Shown: positions 23,130-32,760 of the stretch, piece by piece
Numbering within the stretch: position 1 is the stretch's first letter
Layout of the letters: the number at the start of each line of letters is the position of its first letter
NCBI RefSeq assembly: GCF_000428725.1
Contig: NZ_AUAM01000042.1
Location: 1-38,342 of the forward strand
DNA: 38,342 nucleotides
Direction of reading: 5' to 3'
Origin: Psychromonas aquimarina ATCC BAA-1526
GTDB taxonomy: Bacteria > Pseudomonadota > Gammaproteobacteria > Enterobacterales > Psychromonadaceae
Notes under the pieces: generated by a model
Database searches by the model: none
What the model saw: the letters and a program-made list of their open reading frames with translations, nothing else
What the model was told of the DNA's origin: nothing
Made by a program: the position numbers and the translations under genes

Positions 23130-24035
23130 ATGTCTGAGTCAACTAGTGCCTCGGCAGGCGCTGCTACTTCAGAAAAAGCAGCGGAGCTGATTGCTGAGCG
23201 TCTTGATAATAGTATGGATGTTGTGGAAAACAGCCTTATGTGGGTGACCAACAACCAGGGGCTGCTGATTGAATACGGGATGAATATCATCTCTGCTGTA
23301 TTAACGCTGCTGATCGGACTTTTTGCCGCACGTGTTATTTCCAGCGGTTTTAACAAAGTGCTTACAAAACGTAACCTTGACAGTACGATTGTTGATTTTG
23401 TGTCACATATGACTCGTTATGTGATTATTGCCTTTGTTGTTATTGCAGCTTTAAGCCGTATCGGCGTGCAGACAACCTCGTTTATCGCTTTAATTGGTGC
23501 CGCCGGTCTGGCGGTGGGTTTAGCGCTGCAGGGCTCTCTTTCAAATTTTGCATCCGGTGTGTTAATTATTATATTACGTCCGTTTAAAGCGGGTGAGTAT
23601 ATCGAGGCTGCCGGTATTGCCGGTAATGTTGAATCGGTACAGATATTTGCAACAACCCTGACTACGGTTGATAACAAATTTGTTGTTGTACCTAACTCTG
23701 CGATTTTAGGCGGTAATATTATCAACTATTCGCGTAAACCAACGCGCCGTATCGACCTTATGATTGGTGTCAGCTACAGTGCGGATTTAGCAAAAACTAA
23801 GGCTGTTCTGGAAAAAGTCGTTAAGGAAAACAGTAATGTACTAAGCGATCCGGCTCCGCAGATTGCTGTCGCCGAGCTCGGGGATTCAAGCGTTAATCTA
23901 GTGGTGCGCCCATGGGTTAAAAGTGAGCTGTACTGGGATATACGTTTTGAATTAATGGAAGCGATTAAAAACGGTCTCGATGCTGAAGGTATTGAAATAC
24001 CATTTCCGCAAATGGATATACATATGGATAAATAA
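23130..24035 (+). CDS. mscS: Small-conductance mechanosensitive channel MscS
   Basis: Heptameric channel that opens under membrane tension to release solutes in osmotic downshock. At 301 aa it has an extended polar N-terminus, three membrane segments (TM1 about 47-70, TM2 ~90-112, TM3 ~118-145) with the pore-lining Gly/Ala-rich AAGLAVGLALQGSLSNFASG, then the beta and alpha/beta cytoplasmic domains ending FPQMDIHMDK. Ribosome site GGGAG is 9 nt upstream. It follows slmA by 19 nt, which suggests co-transcription, and ends at the shared terminator at 24074. Confidence 0.94.
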   Translation: MSESTSASAGAATSEKAAELIAERLDNSMDVVENSLMWVTNNQGLLIEYGMNIISAVLTLLIGLFAARVISSGFNKVLTKRNLDSTIVDFVSHMTRYVIIAFVVIAALSRIGVQTTSFIALIGAAGLAVGLALQGSLSNFASGVLIIILRPFKAGEYIEAAGIAGNVESVQIFATTLTTVDNKFVVVPNSAILGGNIINYSRKPTRRIDLMIGVSYSADLAKTKAVLEKVVKENSNVLSDPAPQIAVAELGDSSVNLVVRPWVKSELYWDIRFELMEAIKNGLDAEGIEIPFPQMDIHMDK

Positions 24036-24073
24036 GGCTGACAGCAGTTTACTGTCTTGCTTGTTGAAGAGTA

Positions 24074-24105
24074 AAAAGCCGCTTACCCAGTAAGCGGCTT
24101 TTTTG
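24074..24105. terminator. Bidirectional terminator between mscS and the M16 protease
   Basis: AAAAAGCCGCTTAC / GTAAGCGGCTTTTT-type stem with a short loop and T runs on both strands. It ends mscS (+) and the convergent protease gene (-). Confidence 0.9.
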
Positions 24106-24140
24106 TTTCTTTTGTTTCTTTTGTTTCATTCTGCGCGTGT

Positions 24141-26939
24141 TTATGATTTATCAGGGATATTAATAAACTGCAGTGTATGCTGCGGTGCTAAATAGGTACG
24201 CAGGAACGCGTTCATATCTGTTAGTGTGATGGCTTCAATAATAGACTGCGCCTTTTCTGTTGAGCTTAATTCAAAGCCGTACAGGTGATCCCGCTGTAAA
24301 AACCACTGCCTGTCATCTGCAGTTTTTAGTACTGATGACATGCCGTTGAGCAGGCCTTTTTTATGATCTGCTAACTGTTCTTCGGAAATGCCGTTATTTA
24401 TGAAGTCTGTTATGATCTGCCTGATCTCTGTTTGTGTCTGCTGTGCATCTTCTACTTTTGCAACAACAGAGATCATTACTTCAGTGAATGCCATGCCTGG
24501 TTTTTGGTCTGCCACCATAACGTAAGGGCTATAGGTTAATGACAGCTCTTCTCGTATGATTTTTGTTAGTTTCCGGCTGATAATCCGCTGCAGGAGATCT
24601 GCTTGATAAATTTCCTTAATATTTTTATTCGGCGTATCTGTGATGCTGAATAACAGTACTTCAGCATTATCCTGAGGGTTGGTATTTTCATTTAATGAAG
24701 AAGCGTGTTTAATAATTGACTGTCTATTATGATTAAATTTATGCATTTCACCACTCGGCAGAGCAGCAATATACTGCAGAATACCGGCTTTCAGATCATC
24801 TACTTCAAAATCACCGACAATGGTTAGTGTGTATCCATTGGCATGAGAGAATAAGGTTTGATAGATCTTTTCTACTTCCTGCTGCTGAACAGCTTTAAGC
24901 TCATCAACGGAGAAAATCCGTAGATAGGCATTGCCTGGAAACAGCTTGTTACGCATACGTTTATGAGTGTTTGTTATTGCCTGCTGCAGATAGTTTTGTT
25001 GTGCCTCTATCACTCTTTCTTTTTCTGCAGCAAATACTGTTTCTTTTATCCTGGCCTCAGTAAAGGCGCTGTATAAAACAGAAAATAACAGTTCCAGACT
25101 TTTAGGATTATTCTCCGAAGTCATTGTAAAGCCGTGAATGTTCTGCTCCATATAGGGGATTAATGAGACTTTAGCATTATTGAACTTCTGCTCTAACTGC
25201 TGTGCTGATAATCCTGCTATACCGCTGTTTATATACGAGTTAAAGAGATACAGTGCTGCCGGAAGCTGATCCGTGCTGAGTGAATTAGTACCTCCCGGTG
25301 CGCTTAATCCCATAAATATTGAATTTTTAACGCTGTGATCCGGCTGCAGTACAACACTGACACCGTTACTTAACTGCCACTCGGTGAGCTGTTTTTCTGG
25401 GTGATACTTTTCAGTTTCTATTCTGCTGGCATTTTTCCCTTTTGATATCACCGGCAGGGTGAGCTTAGCTATCTTGATGTCGGCTTTTTCTGTCGGTTTT
25501 TTTATTGTATCTGCAGCTGCTTTCTGCAGGGCAGCCAGGTCTGGAGACTGGCTTTGATACGGGTAGGCAAAGTTCCACTGTTTAGGCTGCTGCAGTAAGG
25601 TTTTGCTAAGCTGCTTTAACTTATGCAGATCCGCCTCGGCTAATGTTTTCTGATATGCGAGCCTTTCTATTTCCAGAGTGTGTTCAATATTTCCACTTGT
25701 CCATGAATTAATAGTATCCGAGGCTAACTGCTCCGATGTTTTATTAATATAGTCATTCTCCAGTCCCGATAGAGACATTCTGATTTCTTCAAGCTGCAGG
25801 TCCAGTTCCGCCTGGCTGAAGCCATGCTGTTCGATGCGTGCCAGTTCCTGTGCAGCAAAATTAACAGCCTGCTGATATTGGTCATTATTATGAACAACGT
25901 ACAGCTGTTTGACCGGGTGATTACTGAAGTATTCGAAACTATGAAAACCTATTTCAGTAAACGGCTGCGGACGCTGGTTATTTTGTACATTCAGCCGGTA
26001 GTTGATTAAATTATCAAGCAGCCGGCTCTGCATAGAACGGCTTATATCATCGCTGCTTTTAATGCTGAAAGCGGGCATTTCAATAAACAGATCACTTTGT
26101 GAATAGTTAATTACTTTGCTGCTGTATGATTTACTTTCAGTATTTATTTTTGGTACTGTCGGTATAACCTGCCTGCTTTTATTGTGTGAGGACGGGACAC
26201 TGGCGAAGGCTTCATTAATTAATCTAGCTGCTTCAACGGTGTTTACATCGCCGGTAATTAATAGTTTTGCATTGTCGGGGCGGTACCAGGTTTTATAAAA
26301 CGCCTTAACACCCAGCTCTGTACTGTTACCGACACTTTCAATAGTGACAACCGGTAAACGATCCGCGTAAGGGCTGTCTGCTATATAATCATCAAAGATG
26401 GCGTAATAGTAGGGTTTCTCCTGAGGAACACGTAAGCGGTATTCATTTTGTACAACACCTTGTTCTTTATCTAACTCTGCCTGATCAAATTCAATATCTG
26501 TCAATACATCCCGTAAATACAAAATTGTATCTGCTAATAATTGTGCATCTGATTTCGGCACTGTGAGTGTATAAACCGTAACGTCGAAATGGGTATAAGC
26601 ATTAATGTCCTGACCGAATGTTAAGCCTGATTTTTCGAATAGTTCAATGATTTTGTTTTTTGGAAAATGTTTGGTGCCGTTAAACGCCATATGTTCAAGC
26701 AGATGGGCATAGCCTTTTTGAGTATCTGTTTCGCTTAAAGAGCCGGCGTTGATCATTAAACGAAGCTGAATTTTGTCTGAATTTTCCTGCTTGGCATGAA
26801 TTGCGTAAAATAAACCATTAGCGAGCGTACTGCTGGTTACTTTTGCTTGTGTATTTTCCGGGTTGGGGCTGCCGCCTGTGCAGGCTGAGAGGAGAAAAAC
26901 AGTCAAAGCGGTGAGTATTAACTTTCTAAGTATCATCAT
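24141..26939 (-). CDS. PqqL-type M16 zinc metalloprotease, predicted lipoprotein
   Basis: About 932 aa, near E. coli PqqL (931). The N-terminus is a lipoprotein signal ending LLSAC (lipid Cys at about residue 20-22; +2 Thr suggests the outer membrane). The zinc motif is HLLEH (81-85 counted from the upstream ATG at 26945) in YAHLLEHMAFNGTKHFP, with a third ligand Glu161 76 residues after the second His and a conserved Glu168. Four M16 domains follow, the later ones without a zinc motif, as is normal. Start: ATG at 26945 has no room for the AGG site, so 26939 is preferred; 26936 is possible. The substrate is unknown. Confidence 0.88.
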   Translation of the reverse strand: MMILRKLILTALTVFLLSACTGGSPNPENTQAKVTSSTLANGLFYAIHAKQENSDKIQLRLMINAGSLSETDTQKGYAHLLEHMAFNGTKHFPKNKIIELFEKSGLTFGQDINAYTHFDVTVYTLTVPKSDAQLLADTILYLRDVLTDIEFDQAELDKEQGVVQNEYRLRVPQEKPYYYAIFDDYIADSPYADRLPVVTIESVGNSTELGVKAFYKTWYRPDNAKLLITGDVNTVEAARLINEAFASVPSSHNKSRQVIPTVPKINTESKSYSSKVINYSQSDLFIEMPAFSIKSSDDISRSMQSRLLDNLINYRLNVQNNQRPQPFTEIGFHSFEYFSNHPVKQLYVVHNNDQYQQAVNFAAQELARIEQHGFSQAELDLQLEEIRMSLSGLENDYINKTSEQLASDTINSWTSGNIEHTLEIERLAYQKTLAEADLHKLKQLSKTLLQQPKQWNFAYPYQSQSPDLAALQKAAADTIKKPTEKADIKIAKLTLPVISKGKNASRIETEKYHPEKQLTEWQLSNGVSVVLQPDHSVKNSIFMGLSAPGGTNSLSTDQLPAALYLFNSYINSGIAGLSAQQLEQKFNNAKVSLIPYMEQNIHGFTMTSENNPKSLELLFSVLYSAFTEARIKETVFAAEKERVIEAQQNYLQQAITNTHKRMRNKLFPGNAYLRIFSVDELKAVQQQEVEKIYQTLFSHANGYTLTIVGDFEVDDLKAGILQYIAALPSGEMHKFNHNRQSIIKHASSLNENTNPQDNAEVLLFSITDTPNKNIKEIYQADLLQRIISRKLTKIIREELSLTYSPYVMVADQKPGMAFTEVMISVVAKVEDAQQTQTEIRQIITDFINNGISEEQLADHKKGLLNGMSSVLKTADDRQWFLQRDHLYGFELSSTEKAQSIIEAITLTDMNAFLRTYLAPQHTLQFINIPDKS

Positions 26940-26945
26940 TATCAT

Positions 26946-27229
26946 CCTGTAATTTTAATAAATAGGTATGGCTTTTTATGTCTTGTCATAATAAGTCATA
27001 TCAATAACATGTCAATGACTTATTTTGCAGGTGTAATTATTGTTGGGGTAATAACCTGTTATTGTGCTGTTAAGGAAAGTTTGAGATTAAGCGCTATGGC
27101 GCCGCTATCTTCGTAGGGGGAAAGCGGATTAGTCGTAACCGGAAAATAATTTGGGGATATATAAACTGTAGAGATACGGCTGAGTAATAAAGTTACTCAG
27201 CCTGTTGTTATATTTTAGCGGATCAGTGT
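26946..27229. other. Intergenic region upstream of the M16 protease
   Basis: No gene. It contains the inverted repeat AATAAGTCAT / ATGACTTATT (26990-27024, 15-nt spacer), likely an operator for the protease gene. A 10-bp stem GGCTGAGTAA/TTACTCAGCC (27178-27202) lies just past the metJ stop and probably ends metJ. Confidence 0.6.
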
Positions 27230-27526
27230 TTACTCGCTTTCATCCATTAAGCGTTTAACGCTCTCAGGAATACCTGCCGCCTGGCTTTTATCAAGATCAT
27301 CGTCTTCTGGTAGGGGCTGACCGGTATATGCGTGTAAGAACGCTTCACATAACAGTTCACTGTTGGTTGCATGACGCAGGTTATTCACCTGACGGCGGGT
27401 ACGCTCGTCAGTAAGAATTTTTAAAACCTTGGTAGGTATCGAAACAGTTACTTTCTTTACTTGTTCGCTCTTTTTACCGTGCTCAGCGTAAGGGCTGATG
27501 TATTCACCGTTCCACTTTGTAGACAT
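27230..27526 (-). CDS. metJ: Methionine repressor MetJ
   Basis: Ribbon-helix-helix repressor that binds tandem AGACGTCT boxes with S-adenosylmethionine as corepressor. At 98 aa it is slightly shorter than E. coli MetJ (105). Residues 7-60 are almost the E. coli sequence ([40 protein letters not shown]). The C-terminal tail differs and is truncated. Divergent from metF; candidate Met boxes lie upstream of both genes, so it should repress metF and probably itself. Confidence 0.96.
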   Translation of the reverse strand: MSTKWNGEYISPYAEHGKKSEQVKKVTVSIPTKVLKILTDERTRRQVNNLRHATNSELLCEAFLHAYTGQPLPEDDDLDKSQAAGIPESVKRLMDESE

Positions 27527-27556
27527 GTTCTTTTATCCCGTAATGTTTGAAAGGCC

Positions 27557-27585
27557 ATTTTATCCTGTGTTGTTTTACTTGGCAA
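27557..27585 (-). promoter_or_regulatory. metJ promoter
   Basis: On the minus strand TTGCCA, 17 nt, TAAAAT; both hexamers are 5/6 of consensus with ideal spacing. The leader to the metJ ATG is about 24 nt. Confidence 0.65.
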
Positions 27586-27588
27586 TCC

Positions 27589-27612
27589 ATACGTCGAGAG
27601 GGCTAGAAGTCC
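27589..27612 (-). promoter_or_regulatory. Degenerate Met boxes upstream of metJ
   Basis: Three consecutive 8-mers on the minus strand, GGACTTCT-AGCCCTCT-CGACGTAT, match AGACGTCT at 6, 5 and 6 of 8 positions. They lie next to the metJ -35, suited to autoregulation. Weaker than the metF boxes. Confidence 0.5.
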
Positions 27613-27675
27613 AGCCGAACATTGTTGAATAAAATTTGTACTTTGTTGAGATATTTTCATCTTATATAAAGTTGG

Positions 27676-27703
27676 TTGACATAAATTCATATTAGATTAG
27701 ATT
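27676..27703 (+). promoter_or_regulatory. metF promoter
   Basis: Perfect -35 TTGACA (27676-27681), 16 nt, then TAGATT (27698-27703). The Met boxes at 27716-27731 fall just downstream of the predicted start site. Confidence 0.6.
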
Positions 27704-27715
27704 AATAGTAACTAA

Positions 27716-27731
27716 AGAAGTCTAGACGTCT
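27716..27731 (+). promoter_or_regulatory. Tandem Met boxes (MetJ operator) of metF
   Basis: AGAAGTCT followed directly by AGACGTCT: 7/8 and 8/8 of the MetJ consensus, in the tandem arrangement needed for two MetJ dimers. Placed between promoter and gene, for direct repression. Confidence 0.88.
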
Positions 27732-27737
27732 AAATGA

Positions 27738-28664
<927 letters not shown>

Positions 28665-28669
28665 TTGTA

Positions 28670-28711
28670 CAGCCGTTATCGTTCAAAATGTATTTCGACA
28701 GCTAACGGCTG
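28670..28711. terminator. Inverted repeat between metF and cyaA
   Basis: Arms CAGCCGTTA / TAACGGCTG separated by 24 nt, lying between the convergent stops. The loop is long and no T run follows, so termination function is uncertain. Confidence 0.45.
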
Positions 28712-28715
28712 CCGC

Positions 28716-31229
28716 TCAGCTGGATAATTTCCGGTTTTCTTCTTCGTTTGCTTTAGCGCTGCTTTTAAAGGATGACAAAACAAGCTCATTATTTTCAACT
28801 AGCTCAATTTCATAAAACTGCGGCAGGTTGAAGTTAACCTGCTCGTCTAAGTTGTTTAATTCATTGTTGTTGGAAGCATAAAAGCGGTTTACGTTCTGTA
28901 CTAAATCGTCTTTACTGCCGGCAAAGCTATGGAATGTTTCCACTTCATTGTCGGCATTAGCAATATAAACGTTAAAACCATCTGCATAATTTTCAAAGAA
29001 AAACTGAATCAGACCTTCACTGATATGTGATTCGATAATTTCAGCTGTTTGATCAAAATGGGTGTTTTTTAAATTGATCACGCTGGTGGATATTTTTTTT
29101 CTGGAAATATGGCTGTAAATATCAACAGTACTTTCCAGATGCTGCAGTGATACCCCGGTTCGTTCAAAGTAGAAACCGAATTTTCGTCCACCGGTCCATA
29201 AGGTCTGCACAGAGCGCTGGAACACTGAATCCAGGCGCAGCTGTATAAATTCGCTTAATTTTGCTCTGAATGTCTGACTGAGCTGTTCTTTAAAATGACG
29301 GCTGTAGCTGAATATATGGATCTGTTCGGGTGGTTTCGCATCCTGATGCATCTTGCCTAGAATTGTATTTAATGCATCCACCACTGCGTAGTCATTATCA
29401 AAATGCAGTGTGCGCACTTCATTCCAGGAATTGCGGTAAATAAGATCAATACTGCCGATTAAGCATTCATTATCCTGGCCATATGATAAAACATCACCCA
29501 CCTGGTTATCTTCGCTTTCCTGTGTATCCTGCCAGTGACGGGTCGGATCTTTTTCGACATTTAAAAAGATAGCCAGCTGTTTTATTTCACAGGGCTGACT
29601 AAGCGCCTGATTGCTTGCTTTAGGCACATAGATTGGAAAAACCGAGTGCAGATCCTGAATAAACTGGTTTAACTTTTGATCAACCAGATCTGAGCCCTGA
29701 TTATACAGATGCAGTTTAGTATCTTCTTCATATAAGCGGTTCATATGACACCAGGATATCAGTTTAGAAAGATATCTTGCATGCATCAGCGTTGGTGTAT
29801 TAATTAAGGTGTAATTATCCAGAGAGCAGTTATACAGGTACCACCCGGCTGCATTTTTTCTATTCTCGGGTACCTGAATAAAGCTTAAGTGAGGCTCGGA
29901 AAGATCCGGTGAAATATTAGGATTAATCAGATCTACTTTACCCGGCAGTGTTTCATGGGCCGCATATAGTTTACGTGACAAAATGCCGATATCTTCAGCA
30001 CTGATCGATTCACCAATATTATTATCGCGGGCAAAGCTGAGTAATTTACGATAACTGGTCATTAACGCATCTAATAAAACATCTTTAGCTTTGGTTACTT
30101 CGTTTACTTTCCAGTTATTGCGGTTATCCAGATCCGCAATTTGTCCTGCATCCCAGTGCCATTGACTGACAAATTTATTTAATACTGTACGACGCCAGGC
30201 TGTATTGTCGTTAAGACAGACTTTGGACAGATTTTCTTCGGTTTTCAGATAAAAGCAGGCGCGCACCACTTCAAGACGTTTGCTGTCATTGATACTGGTT
30301 AAATATGAAGTTACTTTTTCCAGCATTAAGCAGTAAGGGTCGAGGTTCTCATCGTAGTGGTCCTGTTCCTGGAAGCTTTTTTTATAGGACATTGCGATTA
30401 ATTCGGTATTCGGATATTCCCAGGAGTAGGCTTCCATAAGAATGGTTTTTAATACCGCTTTGTAAGGCGTGTCGATCCCTTTATATAGCTGCCAGAGTGT
30501 TGCACCGAAATATTCTTCAGCCGGAATTCTGTGAAAGCCGCCTAAATCTAACCAGTCCTCAGGGATCAGTTCACCCTTGTTATAGAGGTTCTGCACGTAG
30601 TCGTCGTAATTATGCTCATGTTCAATGGGGATTTGACGCCATAAAATGCGTTTCCCGGCAACACGTAATGCCGTGCGGTAAAATTCATCAAGTAACAGCA
30701 GGTGCTGTGAGGAACCGCATGCATCTTTCGTCATGCCCGCAGTATTATCAATACGGAATTTATTATCGGGGATCAGAAAGAAATTAAGCTCAACTGCGAA
30801 ACTATTTGCCCAGCGGCTGATCAGTAAAGACTTTTCCTGCAGCAGCTTAACTCTTTTTTCATCAAGCTGGTGCGGATAACAGATCCATACATCGAAATCA
30901 CTTTCAGAAGACTGACCTATCGACGAGGTACTGCCCATGGCGTAAAGGCCGATAATATCCGGTTCCTGATTACTGTTTTCCGGTAACTGCGCATGAAGGA
31001 AATTATCAGCAAGACGGCGGTGCGCCTGGGTTATTTCAAACTGGCAGATACCCGCCGGAGTGTCACTGTTTATATAACCAGGCAACGCAGGGTGGTTGAA
31101 GTGAAGCAGCAGCGGAAAGGCTTGAAAGATATTAAGTTCGTCTTCACCCATTAAAACTTGTGCTGACTGTATCCGTAGACGATTAAACTCATCGGATTTA
31201 TCACGTAATTTTTTTATTTCTGGATTCAA
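28716..31229 (-). CDS. cyaA: Class I adenylate cyclase
   Basis: Makes cAMP from ATP for CRP signalling. At 837 aa it is close to E. coli CyaA (848). The N-terminal nucleotidyltransferase-like catalytic core has GSTSSIGQ (99-106) and SDFDVW (110-115), giving the two catalytic aspartates; the C-terminal half is the regulatory domain. The start codon is TTG (31229); E. coli cyaA also starts with UUG, which limits synthesis. The promoter at 31285-31314 overlaps a CRP-like site, which suggests negative feedback by cAMP-CRP as in E. coli. Confidence 0.95.
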   Translation of the reverse strand: MNPEIKKLRDKSDEFNRLRIQSAQVLMGEDELNIFQAFPLLLHFNHPALPGYINSDTPAGICQFEITQAHRRLADNFLHAQLPENSNQEPDIIGLYAMGSTSSIGQSSESDFDVWICYPHQLDEKRVKLLQEKSLLISRWANSFAVELNFFLIPDNKFRIDNTAGMTKDACGSSQHLLLLDEFYRTALRVAGKRILWRQIPIEHEHNYDDYVQNLYNKGELIPEDWLDLGGFHRIPAEEYFGATLWQLYKGIDTPYKAVLKTILMEAYSWEYPNTELIAMSYKKSFQEQDHYDENLDPYCLMLEKVTSYLTSINDSKRLEVVRACFYLKTEENLSKVCLNDNTAWRRTVLNKFVSQWHWDAGQIADLDNRNNWKVNEVTKAKDVLLDALMTSYRKLLSFARDNNIGESISAEDIGILSRKLYAAHETLPGKVDLINPNISPDLSEPHLSFIQVPENRKNAAGWYLYNCSLDNYTLINTPTLMHARYLSKLISWCHMNRLYEEDTKLHLYNQGSDLVDQKLNQFIQDLHSVFPIYVPKASNQALSQPCEIKQLAIFLNVEKDPTRHWQDTQESEDNQVGDVLSYGQDNECLIGSIDLIYRNSWNEVRTLHFDNDYAVVDALNTILGKMHQDAKPPEQIHIFSYSRHFKEQLSQTFRAKLSEFIQLRLDSVFQRSVQTLWTGGRKFGFYFERTGVSLQHLESTVDIYSHISRKKISTSVINLKNTHFDQTAEIIESHISEGLIQFFFENYADGFNVYIANADNEVETFHSFAGSKDDLVQNVNRFYASNNNELNNLDEQVNFNLPQFYEIELVENNELVLSSFKSSAKANEEENRKLSS

Positions 31230-31277
31230 TCGAGAACCTGCTATCAGTTAGATAAAATCAACGCACGGATACAAAAG

Positions 31278-31293
31278 TGTGAGGATTATAACA
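31278..31293 (-). promoter_or_regulatory. CRP-like site over the cyaA -10
   Basis: On the minus strand TGTTA-TAATCC-TCACA: the CRP half-site pattern TGTGA-N6-TCACA with one mismatch in the first half. It overlaps the -10 at 31285-31290, the geometry of a repressing site. Confidence 0.6.
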
Positions 31294-31314
31294 TTCTTTC
31301 CAAGGACAGGTAAA
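31285..31314 (-). promoter_or_regulatory. cyaA promoter
   Basis: On the minus strand TTTACC, 18 nt, TATAAT (exact -10). It lies about 55 nt before the TTG start. Confidence 0.6.
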
Positions 31315-31394
31315 TATACCCTCTTTTTCTCCGGATTTGTAATTTATCGGCAGGAATCAACCCTGAATATGATCAGGGTTGACTGATTGCTCTT

Positions 31395-32372
31395 TTAATC
31401 TTCTTCAACCTGATATGGAAGCGGAGCGTAATAGAGTGTTGAGCCTTCAATTTCCTTTATCTGGTAAACATCGTCGGCGCTGCTGTCTTTTGGTAATACC
31501 GCTAATACTTCAATGTGTCCGTCGCCGTACTGGCACCCTGAAATAACGGTTCCGCAGCGTTTCCAGTTATTGTTTAATAAAATCTGTACTGTGTCGCCTG
31601 CTTTAGGTGCATCATCTGCCCGGCCGGTAAGAATAAACAGGGCACGTTTATTGGCGCCGCGATATTTTGCACGAGCTACCGTTTCTTGTCCGATATAACA
31701 GCCTTTAGTAAAGCTGATACCGTCAAGTGCCTGCAGGTTAAGCATCTGCGGGATAAATAGGCCTGACGTTTCTGGTTCAATAAAACCGATACCCGAAGCG
31801 ATATTCATGGCATTCCATAAGCTGTCATCAAAAATTTCAGCACGGTTTTGCAGATCTTCTAATAATTCTTCTGCGGTCTCATTTTTCATAACCGCTAAGT
31901 AGCGTAATGACGGGTAAGGCTGCTTGATGATAACTGTGCCGCTTTCTAATAAACGGCTTTGATCATGTGTGGCCGCAGTATCGACCTCTTCGGCAATATA
32001 TTGAGCTGATTTACGGCCCACTAAACCAAATGCTCTGTATTCAGTCTCTTTGTTTATTTCAACTTTTGAAAAAGCCGCATATTTTTGTAATTCCGGCAGT
32101 TGTTTAGCAGTGACTGAGCTTGGCTGAGTCAGCAGAATACGGTCTTCTAATACAATAACACGGAAAATACTCCATGCTTTTCCCTGCGGATTACATTGAG
32201 CCGCCAGTGTCTGCTGTCCGGGTTTTAAACTAGTTAAATCACAAGTGAGCTGCCCCTGTAGAAAAGTGATGCGGTCTTCGCCTGTTACACTGATTAAATC
32301 CCAACTATCAAGCGGACATAAAGCTAAATCCGGTAGCTGGCTGATATTTTCAAGTTGACTAAGTTTAAGCAT
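31395..32372 (-). CDS. ygfZ: YgfZ, folate-binding iron-sulfur maintenance protein
   Basis: GcvT-like tetrahydrofolate-binding protein that helps make or repair some iron-sulfur enzymes. With the start at 32372 it is 325 aa. The family signature with its functional cysteine, KGCYIGQET, is at 223-231. Further in-frame ATGs at 32384 and 32423 exist, but only 32372 has an AGG site at proper distance. Divergent from sdhE; the E. coli genes ygfZ and sdhE-ygfX are likewise adjacent and divergent. Confidence 0.93.
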   Translation of the reverse strand: MLKLSQLENISQLPDLALCPLDSWDLISVTGEDRITFLQGQLTCDLTSLKPGQQTLAAQCNPQGKAWSIFRVIVLEDRILLTQPSSVTAKQLPELQKYAAFSKVEINKETEYRAFGLVGRKSAQYIAEEVDTAATHDQSRLLESGTVIIKQPYPSLRYLAVMKNETAEELLEDLQNRAEIFDDSLWNAMNIASGIGFIEPETSGLFIPQMLNLQALDGISFTKGCYIGQETVARAKYRGANKRALFILTGRADDAPKAGDTVQILLNNNWKRCGTVISGCQYGDGHIEVLAVLPKDSSADDVYQIKEIEGSTLYYAPLPYQVEED

Positions 32373-32508
32373 TTGCGGCCTCATTTTGATACTGTTTCTA
32401 TATTTTACAATGGTATAGCTCACAACCTATTTTGTCAGCAGTTGCTGTTAATAATTTGTTGTTGTTATGATGTAGAAGCACTTTATTCTATTACAGGAAA
32501 TCAAAAGA

Positions 32509-32760
32509 ATGACAGAAATGGTCAGTAAATCACGTTTATTATGGGCATGTCGCCGAGGTATGTTAGAGCTTGATGTGTTATTCATGCCTTTTGTTAATGA
32601 AGCTTATGATGATTTAATCGATGCTGATAAAGTTATTTTTCAGCGTCTGCTGACTTGCGAGGATCCCGAGCTGTTTTCCTGGTTTATGGGGCATACTCCC
32701 TGCCCGGATCTTGAACTGAAGAGCATGATCGATGCCATCCTTAAGCGCGTTAAAGCATAA
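32509..32760 (+). CDS. sdhE: SdhE (YgfY), FAD assembly factor
   Basis: Small cytoplasmic protein that promotes covalent FAD attachment to succinate dehydrogenase flavoprotein. At 83 aa, it carries the signature RRGMLELDVLF (16-26) with the functional Arg-Gly. Ribosome site CAGGAAATCAAAAG. The next gene, ygfX, starts 29 nt before its stop, in another frame. Confidence 0.95.
   Translation: MTEMVSKSRLLWACRRGMLELDVLFMPFVNEAYDDLIDADKVIFQRLLTCEDPELFSWFMGHTPCPDLELKSMIDAILKRVKA

Noticed and set aside
26981..27000. Possible Pho box before the M16 protease gene
   Set aside because: The TGTCAT-like repeats have a 10-bp, not 11-bp, period and poor second half.
27457..27690. 77-aa minus-strand frame upstream of metJ
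   Set aside because: It covers the metJ promoter and Met boxes and overlaps metJ in another frame.
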